This document shows, one piece after another, positions 1 to 10,993 of a stretch of DNA of 64,000 nt. Where the stretch lies: NCBI GenBank assembly GCA_033032175.1, contig CM065306.1:22179001-22243000 (forward strand). The letters run 5' to 3'. This DNA is from Saturnia japonica (Eukaryota; Arthropoda; Insecta; Lepidoptera; Saturniidae). Position 1 is the stretch's first letter, and each line of letters opens with the position of its first letter. Both the position numbers and the translations under genes were made by a program. Under the pieces are notes generated by a model that was not told where the DNA came from, made no database searches, and saw only the letters and a list, made by a program, of their open reading frames with translations.

Positions 1-1437
1 AACCGGCAGTAGTATTTTGACATTCATAAGTGCCTTTTTAGGGCCTAAATTGAATAAAGATTAATTTATTTTGATTTTTTTGATTTTATTATCGTGATAA
101 ATCTTCTGTTTTTAACTATTAATTTAAGCTGATTTATTTGATTAAAGCCATTTTTTAATTTTATTTTACACATTTAATTTAGCTTTTAGTACCACAATAA
201 TAATAATAGTGATGGCAATTTGACATTTACGGGATGTGTATATTAGTTAGTTACTTCTTTTTAATTCATTTTTAAAAGTGGTATAAGTTATAAATCTATG
301 TGTGTCATACATAACATTCGTCTGAAATCGTACATATTAATTAAGACCTGTTACCAGATTTATCTCTGAGAATACAACTCTAAAACTCGCCCCTTGAGGA
401 AGACAATGCACATTTGACAGCCCCGGTAAGACCAGGGGTACAGTTGACACCTTCGGTAAGATAAGGACACAATTGACACCTTCGGTAAGACAAGAGCACA
501 ATTGATAAGTAAGTAAAATGAGTTAAGTACCTACTCCTAAGTTCTTTAAAAACATCCTTCTATCTGGAACAACAAAAATGCTTCTAAAAACTCTAAGGCA
601 TATTCCCGCAAAGAACAATTACTTCAGAGCAATATAAGCAGAACAAATGTTTATCTTAAAAAATTACCTACAGTTAAAGGCTTCATCTTACCGAAGGTGC
701 AACCTGAGAAGTAAAATAAAGAATATTTCACATCTGAATAGTAAAGATCTGTGAAAATTTGAACGGTCGGTTCTTGCACGCCCTCTATACTATACCAGTT
801 CTGTTCGAAATAGCTTGTCTAGTATGTTAGTAGGAGTACCCGTATATAAACACGAACAACATTTGATATGAAATGCGAACAGAATTGAAACTGGGTCGAG
901 GGAATTCCTTTCGAGGCGCATCGGTTAATGGTAAGGCCTTCTAAGCGACGTGTTTAGTGCCCTTCCTTATTTAGATCTCTTGCGTAAAAGTGGTACTTAA
1001 TAATATTTAAATTATAACATCGACACTTTGGTCCTCTCGTCAAGGTACTTTCAGTTTTTTTCTTCTACTTCCAAGCACTTGTCATAGACTCGGTCTTCTT
1101 TAACCAGCGTGTGTTGATGTCTGCTATTTAGGTGACTATGCTTGATAATGTCGTGCATATTCGTAAAAACATAACAATAGCGAAACTTCTATTACCAATC
1201 GGGTATCGTCGTCACCAACAACGATCATATTGCCAAGGGTCAAGCAGTTTTATATTAGCATAGTGACTCGCTCTTGCGTTTAGGGATCAGCGTGTGCTTA
1301 TCCAGTTAAACTTTACAGGCCGGCATGAGATCGGTGACCGTCGTTGGATCACGATCTCTCAGTGGTCACCACTGTAGTTACCTGTCAGGAATAGTACCGT
1401 CGATGTGCCGTGCTACTTTATCGAATAATAATCATAA
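1..1437. other. Non-coding, apart from the minisatellite
   Basis: AT-rich sequence to about 1000, then a more balanced stretch with scattered stops in all frames. I see no gene, apart from the minisatellite at 410-507. Confidence 0.6.
410..507. repeat. Minisatellite, about 3.3 units of 29-30 bp
   Basis: Units start at 410, 440, 469 and 498 (partial), each with ACA.TTGACA and CGGTAAGA motifs. A single inverted partner (TTACCGAAGGTG) lies near 690. Confidence 0.8.
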
Positions 1438-1790
1438 CTAGCGGTCGTCCAATGATTGAAATTCCACCAACGTCTTTTTAATCATAGACTATTTGTTTGA
1501 CATTTGCAGGATGAACCTAAACAATGAGTATTATATCAACTGATGTTATTTTTCACTGAGTGACAATGTCAATATTTTGGGTGGTCTAAGTTGAATGGCA
1601 CTGGTCGGGTTAGGATTCACAGTATTAATTTATCTAATTAAATATACTAGCAACAGATATTATAGACAAATTTTAGCTTTCTGCACTCCTCCATTTAAAC
1701 TTTAACCATGCCAAATTTTAAAGTCTTCCGTGCACGCAATGCGCTTAAAAAGGGATATAAAGTTTTGCTTCACGTATTAATGTAGTGATA
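1438..1790 (-). mobile_element. Non-autonomous Helitron, 360-bp family, copy 1
   Basis: It shares its whole length with the copies at 16491, 19646 and 21706 (AAACAATGAGTATTAT, GACAATGTCAATATTTTGGG, AACTTTAACCATGCCAAAT, GTGCACGCAATGCGCTTAAA). The CTAG terminus is preserved at 1438 after an A; the 3' hairpin palindrome is mutated and the 5' end is decayed. Confidence 0.78.
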
Positions 1791-2114
1791 GCTCAGTTCA
1801 GTTTATCCCGCGGGTACATATTGAAGCAGTAATACGATATTGGCAATCCATGCGATTACAATGATTTATTAAATATGTGTCTACAATGTATTGTATAGTA
1901 TGGTACGTAGTATAATAAATATGTAATATATAATGTAATGAGTATAATCCTAGTTTGGGGACCATTGTTACAATATTAGAATATATGTGCAATGTAATTT
2001 TTAGTTAAATAAGTTTCATTTCAAATTACACTTTGCATAACAATCGACCATCTGTCATGTTAGGATACACAGTTTGTTAATAAATTAGATGGCACTTTGA
2101 ATATTATATTTTCA

Positions 2115-2811
2115 CTAGTTGATCCGCGTTACTTCGTCTGCATCATGTAAGAGAGAGAGAGAGAGAGATAAAGTGTTAGAGAGACTGGGTAGTAGGCACT
2201 GTATTATAAGTGACGCCCGCCTTCCACATTATTCTGCATAATAAAAATGCGCTTGCAATACTTGATCATTATTTTGTTGTCGAGTTATTTTAAAACTGTG
2301 ATATCTCCTAAGATATTCATTTAAATCAATTACTGTAAAGGACAATTTGGTTCAAAATTAAATACTTGTGATGAATAACGTATTTATTTCATTATGGATT
2401 AATACCATATATATAAAACACCTTCGCAACTAATTCATTATTTTAGAACAAATTTTATTACCATAAAAAGGTTTTATTGAGTAAACCCAAAAGATGGCCA
2501 TTTGCTATCGCGGTTTTTTTAGGTCTTTTTAAGAGAAACAATTCCATCACACACGATATTTGCGTAACTTTAACCATTTACAAAGCGAACGCAATGGAAG
2601 CTCTCATAAGAAATAATATTTGCCCGTTTTTCCAACATTTTTCATTGATGCTCCGCCCCTATTGATCATAGCATGATGTTATATAGCCTTCCTCGATAAA
2701 TGGGCTATCCTTCACTGAAACATATTTTCCATTCGAACTAGTAGTTCCTGAGATTAGCGTGTTCAACCAAACAAACAAACACATTCTTCAGCTTTATAAT
2801 ATTAGTATAGA
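2115..2811 (-). mobile_element. Helitron-like element, about 700 bp
   Basis: On the minus strand it begins TCTATACTAATATTATAAAG, the usual lepidopteran Helitron 5' end, and finishes GCGGATCAACTAG followed by T. It contains an internal (GA)n microsatellite near 2150-2168. A second copy lies at 57304-57841. No transposase or helicase coding is present. Confidence 0.78.
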
Positions 2812-4268
2812 TTAGCGTTCCAAATGAAAACGATTTTATATCATTTTAAATATTTAAACTAACGGGGGATATAACGTTTAATATGATGATGAAAAGTTAA
2901 CGGAGATTGGTGTTGCCAGGAAAAACTCTAACAAATAATGATCATTTTACGATTTAAAGAATTCACTGATGACAACTGAAATGACTGAAAACAAATAGTG
3001 GATATAAATAATAATACAATATCAGTCTAAGTTTCTTTTATTTGTAAAAAAAAAAAACAATAATTAAATAATGCAGTGAGCACATGCGTTTATTGCCCGG
3101 GAAAAGATACGGTCTTCCGGAGCAATGAACAGCACCTTACACAAGTCATAACATAACGAACTAACTGCAGACATAAACATAATTCATTATAAATCGAAAG
3201 TGAATTATTGAAATACAATTTTTTTTCATCAATGAAATTGATACTTTTAAAACGAGAAAATGCTTATTTAAACATAGGATCAACTAACTATAAGATTGAA
3301 CGATCTAGAACAAATCGAATAATATGTGTGCAATATATAAATAATGTGCGATCACATGTATACACTCTAAACAAACTAGACCTAAACAATTCTTATGTTT
3401 CATATAATTCTAAATTCGTTTTTGTACCAATTCTGTTACATAACAGGGCAATATTGTAAAATCGGTTCGAGGGCGTCGCGGCAACACAGTACCTACTCAC
3501 TGAGCTAATCGATCTAAATGAACCTAAAGCTATATATATCTTAAATTAGTGTCTGCATTTGTCATGTTCTTTAAAAGCTAGCAGCAATGGCAACGTGGCT
3601 TGGGGAGCACGGGTTGAGGCCCGCTCTGTCACTTCATGACTAGCTTGGTTGCTAACCTAACAATCACTCAGGGATCTCTCACTAAAATAAATAACTTACT
3701 CCCTAAACGAGAATCGAACTCGTCATTTGACACATAACTTCGCGTAGTTTCTCGACTACCACCTATAAATACTTTGTCCAGGTAAATACACTTAATTTCA
3801 CCCGGATCTCTACTTATACTAAAATAAACACTATTGCTTCCGTCGTACATACTTACATACGGAGATAAATTGACATGGAATATAATTAAATTCTGAAAGG
3901 GAATCTAATTACAGTTTCTAAGATAAACTTACGGTTTCGTTAACGAAACATTTTTCTCTATCAATGCTCAGAGCTTTGTCATAATACAATACATTTCTCA
4001 TATACAAGAATAAATCCTTTTTGCATCTACTCGTAATTCAACCACTCTTTGACTAAACGAGTGTTTCGTTGCATCTCAATATTTGTAATAATTTATCAGA
4101 GAGTACTTAGCAACAAATAACGTAATAAAATTGGTATTGATTGAACAGTAGATGAGATTATACGGTGAGATCGCCGAGTATAAGTTGATGAACGTAAATA
4201 GGATATCAATTTGAGAAGTATGTATATGGTACTATGACACTGAGGTTCAAGGCATCGATGCCAACCGT
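2812..4268. other. Downstream flank of the VWC gene
   Basis: AT-rich; it contains the probable SINE at 3590-3850 and otherwise no supported feature. The 3' UTR of the VWC gene must begin at 4268 and run left, but its end is not visible. Confidence 0.5.
3590..3850 (-). mobile_element. Probable tRNA-derived SINE
   Basis: On the minus strand AGGTGGTAGTCGAGAAAC and GAGTTCGATTCTCG resemble A and B boxes. The body up to 3590 (AGCTTGGTTGC, TCACTCAGGGATCTCTCAC) has no coding. The 60-codon ORF over it is spurious. Confidence 0.5.
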
Positions 4269-6238
4269 TTACTGAGCTGTGCTTTGTGTCGACAACAAAT
4301 CTTGAATTTCGGTGGCCATTTCGTTCGAAACAAAGCTATTTTCAGTAACAATCTCCGATGAAACAGACGTCGGAGTGCTATCGGGTATCTCAGATGGTCT
4401 TTCAGTATCTTTCTTCATTACAACCTTGGTGGGCCGTCTGTTAATTGTTGGCACGTAAGACTGTGTAATTATTTCAATATCTTTACTCTCAGATCTGTTC
4501 TCTGGCTTCTTGTCAGACACGTTATCAATTATTGGTCGACGAGTTGTGGGTTCCACTTTATCGTGAGGTGCCGGTGAATCAGTAATATGTTCAGGATCTT
4601 CGTCCACTATTTCCTGAATATTCTGTTTATTCGCATTCGAATTCTTGATTTTCACTGGAATCTCAGTGATAGAGTTCTGGTTAGAACTGCTTTTTCTTTT
4701 ATAAGCAGCATTGACGGGAATAAGTTCTTCTGAATCAGAAATGTTGGTTACTGTGCCAACTTCTGGCGTTGCAGTGTGGTCACTTATGGAAGCCACATCA
4801 CTAACTAAATTAATTAATTCTTTTAAAACACTATTTGTTCTTTCTGCCGGAGTTTCAATAATAGCAGCCTTTTTTTCTGAATCACCAGATATTTTTATCA
4901 ACTCAACAGAATCAGTTGCGGTTTCTGATGAACCAAAAGATGTTAAAATAAACTCCGTAGTTTCAGTATAGACATTGTTGTTATCAGAAGTTCCTTTAGA
5001 AACGGTTATAACTTCAGATCCAGGTGTTGGTATTCGTGAACTTGTATCTAATGGATCAGATGTTGACATACTTCTGTCTTTAGCAGGTAACTCCGTTTCA
5101 TTTGGTTTTTGGTCGCTCGTTTCGATGGGTAATGAACTGAGCTCAGTATGCGCTGTTACCTCTGTAGCAATGTTAGATTTTGCTACTGAGCTAGTAGTTT
5201 GATCATTATATTTTGAATTAGTATCAGTTTCAGATTCTTCGAAAGTATTGTCAGATTTTGTAGTAGATATATCTTCTACATTTTGATTTATATTAGTTGA
5301 AGCGGTTATTGGTGCAGAAATAGGTTCTCCTGTTGTTGAACTGTCGTCTGTCTCACCAGTTATATCTTTAGGAATATAAGATGGAACACCAAGTATCTCT
5401 GATGAAATAGCAGATCTTAAATTTAAGGTTGGGCTTTCTCTTGGAATTGATGATTCAGTTGCAATAGTACGTTCAGATTTCATTGATGTTTCTGGCATTT
5501 TTTCTGTCGTTACAGAATTGTTTGAAGCAGTTGTCAAACGTTCTTCAATTTTAGTTTCAGCTGGCATACTGTGTACCCCAATGTCATGGCTAAGAATATG
5601 GTCAAAGTCGGCAGATGGCTCCGGAACAATCTCATCACCGTGATTACTAAGCACAGATAAATCGTCTGGTAGTGGCGGAAATGCTGGATTATGATCAAAC
5701 AGAGACGGATCTTCGTCTTCTATAATAGGAGCTTTAGTTGTTGCTACCGGCAACGTTTCTCGTATGAATGACGGCGAACCAATTATTGGGACATTTGAAG
5801 AATAAATTTCGCTGTTGATCGACTCTTGTGTCGAAAAACTGATCTTTGATGGAGTCGCGTCATCATCCCTATTTCTTTTATCAACATCAGTTTTCGCGAT
5901 TTCATGATTTTGTGAAGGATGAATCTCTATAATTATAGGTGCATCTGTTTTGAGTAAATCAAATTCATTTTTGGAATTCTTCTCAGATGTAGCTTCACGC
6001 GGTATCAGTGGAGATTTAGATGAGGAGTATTCGGCAACTTCGATGCTTGGCGAAGGTAGAATCTCTTTTATTTTCACTTCAGTGATTGCAGGAATCTCCG
6101 AAACCGGTGTAATTTCTTTGATGGTGATTTCTTGCTTTATATTTTCTCTGGGTGGTGAGTAGGCATTATTGTTTTTAATCTCTTCTATTGGTGAAAGGTT
6201 AGAAGGCAGTGAAGACATACTAGGGAGGGCTGTAACAC
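4269..6238 (-). CDS. Final coding exon of secreted VWC-domain protein (Ser/Thr/Glu-rich tail)
   Basis: This exon encodes residues 166-820 of the 820-residue product and ends at a TAA at 4271-4269. It starts after the acceptor TTTTCAG; its first two bases (GT) complete the Gly codon begun in the previous exon, and that frame stays open for about 1970 bases. The tail has no cysteine cluster, no visible transmembrane segment and no recognisable fold. It is dominated by Ser, Thr, Glu, Ile and Pro with short degenerate motifs (SEI, TEI, PIIE). Such tails are typical of extracellular, probably O-glycosylated, mucin-like insect proteins with N-terminal VWC modules, the kind annotated as tenectin-like or putative epidermal cell surface receptor; that family name is inference. 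The shadow ORFs on the plus strand here are by-products. I found no convincing poly-A signal downstream. Confidence 0.9.
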
Positions 6239-6449
6239 CTGAAAATAAAATATGCAGTTATTATTGGTTGTTACAACAAGACAACTTTAATTTTTTTGTA
6301 TTGATAGGTAACTATCGTCTAAAAATTCTTATCTATAATCTATTAATAGTTTTTTTTTATTTGCAATATTACAGATTTACGGTGTTGCTATGTGTTATAA
6401 TCTGGTAATAATGTAATTGATTAAAACCCAGGGCGAAATTAAAAAATTG

Positions 6450-6778
6450 AGTTTTTGGCGGGATCTTAAAGTGACATGTTGTGGTTTTTATTTTTAATTC
6501 ATTTACTTAGGTTTTTGACCCTATATTATGTAATATTGGTGGCATTTTGCGTGATGTAGTTTGATTTTTGTGTATAAGTAAGGTGGATTATAAATATAAG
6601 CTGAAAGCATTCATACCGAGATCCCACAAAAACTTCCTAGAATGTTCTAACAAGGGAGCCACCATCTTATTAGGATAATGAATCGTCATAACACATAACA
6701 ATATAATTCACTCGATAATGGCAGTAATGGTCTTCATTAAAGAGGACCGGTTGCTAAGTTAGGAAGAAGAAGAAGAAA
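6450..6778 (+). repeat. 330-bp dispersed repeat, copy A (inside last intron of VWC gene)
   Basis: This stretch begins GAGTTTTTGGCGGGATCTT and ends with a short GAA run. It is the inverted counterpart of 46991-47317, with shared blocks such as ATTATGTAATATTGGTGGC, AACAAGGGAGCCACCATCTT and ACTCGATAATGGCAGTAA. No terminal inverted repeat or coding is seen. The GAA-run end could be a SINE-like simple tail. Confidence 0.82.
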
Positions 6779-6851
6779 TAAAAAATACTAAACTTATCAT
6801 ATTAACAAATGCATATTGGTTAAGATATTGATATCTTAATCTTATCGTTAC

Positions 6852-7043
6852 CTCTGACTGGGCAGTTGTCATATTCGGGACAACATCTGCCCGGTACGAG
6901 CCTTGGCTTGCAGTCATCCCTCACGAAGCAGGCGATCCTCCGGCATACCACCTCCCCTCCTTGGCAATAGCAGACGCGGCACGGATCCGCTGGATCTACC
7001 AACTTCTCGCCGTTACCATACACCCTACCTTCCTGTTCGCATT
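6852..7043 (-). CDS. Coding exon 4: second VWC domain
   Basis: This 192-base exon encodes residues 102-164. It is bounded by an acceptor CTATTTCAG and a donor GTAACG, both in phase 1, so the exon is symmetric. It carries one complete VWC domain with ten cysteines in canonical spacing, including CRVCYC in the middle and CCPEYDNC at the end. VWC domains are extracellular disulfide-rich modules that often bind BMP-type ligands or matrix proteins. The ligand here cannot be read from sequence. The apparent ORF start inside the exon is a GTG codon and is not a real start. Confidence 0.92.
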
Positions 7044-7157
7044 CTGAAATAGTTTGCCGAATAAATTATTGATTGGAAACTAATTTTTTTATATTACATA
7101 GTTTAATAGAGTAACCCTATGATATCATAAACAAAAGCCATATAATATAGTTCATTC

Positions 7158-7700
7158 CTAAAATAATCTATGGCGCGATTTACTATAATAAATGGTGACC
7201 CCACTCACCATATTACCAGCGTTCACTCCCCTTTCAATATCACTTTCACACTTTCTTTTCCTAGTAAACAACGATCTCAAATATACAAACTCATTCAATT
7301 GCTCCAGTTCTTCGCCACCAATCTGGATACATACTTGTGTCATGTTCTCTTCCTTTTCAAACACCATAACTTTCATCTTTGCATTCATTTTCATTCCCAT
7401 AGTATCAGTATAAAGAGCACATTTCACGAGAAACTCATTCATTCACATTCCACGATCACTTAATTGCAAATATGTCAGACAATTATCCATGACTAGGTTG
7501 AACAGCCTTGGAGATACTACACATCCCTGTCTAACACCCTTTTGGATATTTAACCATTCAGTGTATGCTCCATTTATTCTATCACAAGATGATGCTCATC
7601 CCATGCATAAACAATGCCAAACACAAGTCATTCCTTATCACTTTGTAATAAGCCTTTTCTAAATCTATAATCACCAACATCTTGTTATTATTTTGAATTA
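7158..7700 (-). pseudogene. Reverse transcriptase fragment of a non-LTR element
   Basis: On the minus strand the frames read DLEKAY, then KGV-type and a Gln-Gly segment with stops, then the open part MNEFLVKCALYTD, KMNAKMKVMVFE and EQLNEFVYLRSLF followed by DIERGVNAGN. These are the palm and thumb motifs of a LINE reverse transcriptase. The YADD box reads YTDT and the stretch after it is deleted by about 25 residues. It lies wholly in the third intron of the VWC gene. Confidence 0.82.
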
Positions 7701-7964
7701 ATTGTAGTTACTTTATATTATTTTCAATAAAAAGTGACGTCATCACTGTAAAAAAGACTAATTTATCATATTGGATCTCTTTTTGATGGTTCCAAATTTA
7801 TATACTTAGCAGTAAGTTATCGAAAATTAAAAGATGTTTTACTAAGCGTCTAATTTCTCGAGGTTCTTCATCTTTATCCATTTATTCCAATGATTCCATT
7901 TTCACTGAATTCAGTATAAACAGAACCAGTTAAGAACAATATTTGTTAATTTAATGAAACTTGC

Positions 7965-8144
7965 CACATTGATAAGTAGGACAGCAATGATCGGGACGAT
8001 GGAGCGCCTTGCAGCCAGGCCGCGGCTCGCACTGCTGCTTCAAGCACTGCACCTCACCGTCCGTGCACTTGCATTTCTCGCACGGGTCCGATCCTGGAAA
8101 ATCGTCTCCTGAGACGTAGACTACGTCGCCCAGAGCGCAGCTGC
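7965..8144 (-). CDS. Coding exon 3: first VWC domain (GC splice donor)
   Basis: This 180-base exon encodes residues 42-100. It begins after the acceptor AATTCCAG and includes ten cysteines in VWC order: CEKCKC, then two spaced cysteines, then CCPTYQC at the end. The frame runs into a stop shortly after the exon, and the only junction that restores the frame of the next VWC exon is at GTG|GCAAGT. That is a GC-AG intron with an otherwise perfect U1 match. With it, Gln-Cys-Glu-Cys-Glu joins the two VWC domains directly with no linker. The exon is symmetric phase 1. It is too short for most ORF finders because no ATG precedes it. Confidence 0.9.
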
Positions 8145-9074
8145 CTGGAATTTAAACATTGCTTTATTATTAAACGTGTTGACACGCAACACTACAATAT
8201 CTTCACAGTTTACCGATTCGATGAAGCATTTGGTTTCCTTACATACATTCACCAGTGTAACTCAAATTGTCAATACAACAAAACTAAATATGAAACCGTT
8301 TAATATTCCCACTTTTATGTTCTTTTTACAGAAGTTGTGCTATTACAGAGCAAAATACTTGTTTTTTTTTCTCACCTGATTTCAAGTTATGTGATTGAAG
8401 ATAGCTAACTGACATTACGTTTACGGTAGTTCTAGAAAAATGATTAACTTTAATATATTTCTTTAATTACACCACTCAGAAGGCACTTATAATCGTAAAC
8501 AATACTACCAGTTCGGAGAACCCAAGAACACCCCAATTATCATGAAACCCCAGCAAAACACTCGATCGGGTTTAATATTTTTTTAATTTACTCCAAGAAT
8601 CGATTTTCATTTATGAACCCTTGTATGGAAATTTTATGAGGAGTAAAATTTATAAAAAGCGTTAACCTAAAAGCGTTATGTTTTCTGTTAAAAGGTCATT
8701 CCTTATGAATTGAATTTTTTTTTCATAAATTCTATTTTTTTACTGATATCTATCTATAGCTATTGCAACTAACATAATATTTATTTTAAATTCACTAATC
8801 AGTAACAATGTAAAAAATATCAGATTTTCGCGCCATCTAGTAACTAATGCATGAATTATTTTACTCTTATTTTTACTTTAAATATACGTATAGATTTGTT
8901 TATTTTTTATTATGTTTGCTGAAAGATGGCGCGATTTCTATTATTATTGTTTTATATTTATTCCATGACAATCGTACCTAAGGAGTAAACTCCAGCCGTG
9001 CGTCAGAGCTGACACACACCCACAGACACTTTATTTAACTGGGTTAATATTGTTTACTTCTAATTTATAATTAT

Positions 9075-9390
9075 ATTATTTCTAGTGCATGTTATCGATA
9101 TAGGATTTGCGTTGTAGCCAAAGCTCATCTGATCTTAAGTGACGATGTGGTTCAAGATTGTAGCACGCTAAGCCTAGTGGAAGACTGGCTCTCAAGTGCA
9201 GCTGCCGGAACATACAATTGCTGTTTGGCGACAGATTTACAACTTGAGGGTAATAGCTAGCCAGGTGGGTATTAGAAAAAGCCCTACCACCATGATAAGG
9301 TTTAATCACGATGTTTTCCTAAGCTCAGGCTCACTGGCAGACATTCACGTAATGACAATAAAACCTCTTGACATGATCCTTGAATGTATT
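9075..9390 (-). mobile_element. SINE, 5'-truncated
   Basis: Strong match to the body of the SINE at 39175-39482 (AGTGACGATGTGG, AGCACGCTAAGCCTAG, GCTCTCAAGTGCAGCTGCC, TAGCTAGCCAGG). The tRNA-like head is missing. It lies in the second intron of the VWC gene. Confidence 0.75.
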
Positions 9391-9602
9391 ATCCGGCAAA
9401 TTTATATTATTGTTTCAGTGGTTTTAAAGATCTATCCTTTCTATATTTCATATCGTCAAACGTTGTCGTCACTTTCCATCCAATAAAAAAATAACCCGCC
9501 ACTATTTAAAAGCCCTTCCACGACATAGTTTAATAAAATGTAAACAAATTACGATAATTAAATCATGTGGATAAAATATAATTAAATATGCAGGTAGGTT
9601 AC

Positions 9603-9656
9603 CTTCTTTGAGTCCCATATCGACGCTCGTTACATTAGGGAGAGGTCCCACAGGTC
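9603..9656 (-). CDS. Coding exon 2: short linker after signal peptide
   Basis: This 54-base exon encodes residues 24-40 (begins PVGPLPN, ends GLKE), which link the signal peptide to the first VWC domain. The acceptor is TTTCAG and the donor is GTAACC, both phase 1. Joined to the flanking exons it gives a continuous frame. Very short, but the phase agreement on both sides and the good splice sites make it likely real. It lies immediately left of the 25-kb intron that houses the intact LINE. Confidence 0.8.
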
Positions 9657-10442
9657 CTGAAATTGAAAACGGTTTATTTGAGTAAATATTACTAAACAAA
9701 AGATATTTTGGAACACTGTCAATAAGGATTTATCTAATAGATTTCTTACGCTGAGAAATGTCTTTCATTATTCTGCTTGCTTGTTTATTCGACGGATGTC
9801 GTTGCTTTTGCAGAAAACTGGATTGCTTTCTGTGTAATACTTCACCACCTTGATTTTGGGATCAGCTTTATACATTTAGTGGTACGCTCACTTAATAATA
9901 ACAATACTAACCTATAAGTGTTCTAAAATAGGGCAGCATCTTCCTAGAAGAAGGCTCAACCCACGGCGTACTAAGCGATTCTAAACGCCAGGTAATCAAT
10001 ATTTCTCTATACGGTATTACAGTAAGAACATTTCACAAATATGTAGGTTTCCTCACGATGTTATCCTTCACCTAAAATTTAAATTAAAAGTCGTAGTGGT
10101 CGAATATTTGTGAATGGAGGAATATAATAGATAATATCCACAGGTTTCAAAAACTGCATATTATATAACAAAGAATTATTTGTAATTCGCATTCATTTGC
10201 CAAAGACCAACATACTATGACCATTGACTTTTTATTTAAAGACATACGCCAACATTGGTGCACTAAAAAACAGCGTAATTAAACTATACATATAAACTAT
10301 AAATAATGCTTTCAGTTATATAGTACGCAAAAAAGGAAAGAATATGAAAGACATTATATGTTATTTTTATTGTTAGAACGAAATTAATATATATTTTGAG
10401 TTGTATTTATGTGCAACCGTGACACTGGATAATACGTGACTA
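9657..10442 (-). other. Left part of the first coding intron
   Basis: AT-rich intron between the linker exon and the LINE. No coding, and no repeat I can name. Confidence 0.6.
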
Positions 10443-10449
10443 AAGAATT

Positions 10450-10454
<5 letters not shown>
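10443..10454. repeat. Target-site duplication, 3' side of LINE
   Basis: The sequence AAGAATTTCAGG directly abuts the poly-T (poly-A on the minus strand) and is repeated exactly at 16387-16398. Confidence 0.92.
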
Positions 10455-10488
<34 letters not shown>

Positions 10489-10492
<4 letters not shown>

Positions 10493-10993
10493 CTGACTAC
10501 ACTGTTAGCCTTAGGGGCCCTAAAGCCGCTGCGGCTTTTACAGCTTCACCGGACTTGGGGGCGAGCGCAGAGGGCACTCAGCCGCGAAAGTTTTGTGGAC
10601 GACTCGCACGAGGGTGCCAAAGTGGCCGGACCTCGGCTCGGGCGGTCGTCGCGTTCGCAAATAGGTCGCGATCTATTCGAATCCCTACACCTACGATTCG
10701 AGCTAACTAAATATACACATAGGCACGTTCCCTTCCTCCTGGGAGGAAGGAAGGAACCGTGCGTATGTGTATTCAATAATCGGAATGTTTCTACACTAAC
10801 TAGCGCTAACTAACTAGCGTAAAAAAAGAAAAAAAAAGGTCCCTCACAGAACCTATGTACCTGTGTGGTGTGCACGTGTGTATGTTCATACGTGTGTAGT
10901 GTTGTATGTAGGTAGCTAAGTGATGCACGTACAGTGTCACTTGTATCGCGCGGGCGGTTGCCTGACCCAAGGGTTTCACACCGAGGAACGGAC
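10489..10993 (-). other. LINE 3' UTR
   Basis: This is the 505-base 3' UTR between the ORF2 stop and the poly-A tail. It contains an A-rich/T-rich block (10820-10840) and the terminal segment beginning AAGTCCGGTGAAGCTG, which is shared with all of the truncated copies listed at 33764, 36368, 36480 and 48848. It is probably the segment recognised by the element's reverse transcriptase. Confidence 0.8.

Noticed and set aside
4711..6162. Plus-strand ORFs opposite the VWC tail exon
   Set aside because: Shadows of a long, low-complexity coding exon; composition follows the minus frame.
7170..7463. Plus-strand 97- and 73-codon ORFs
   Set aside because: They are antisense to a reverse transcriptase fragment whose motifs are clear on the minus strand.
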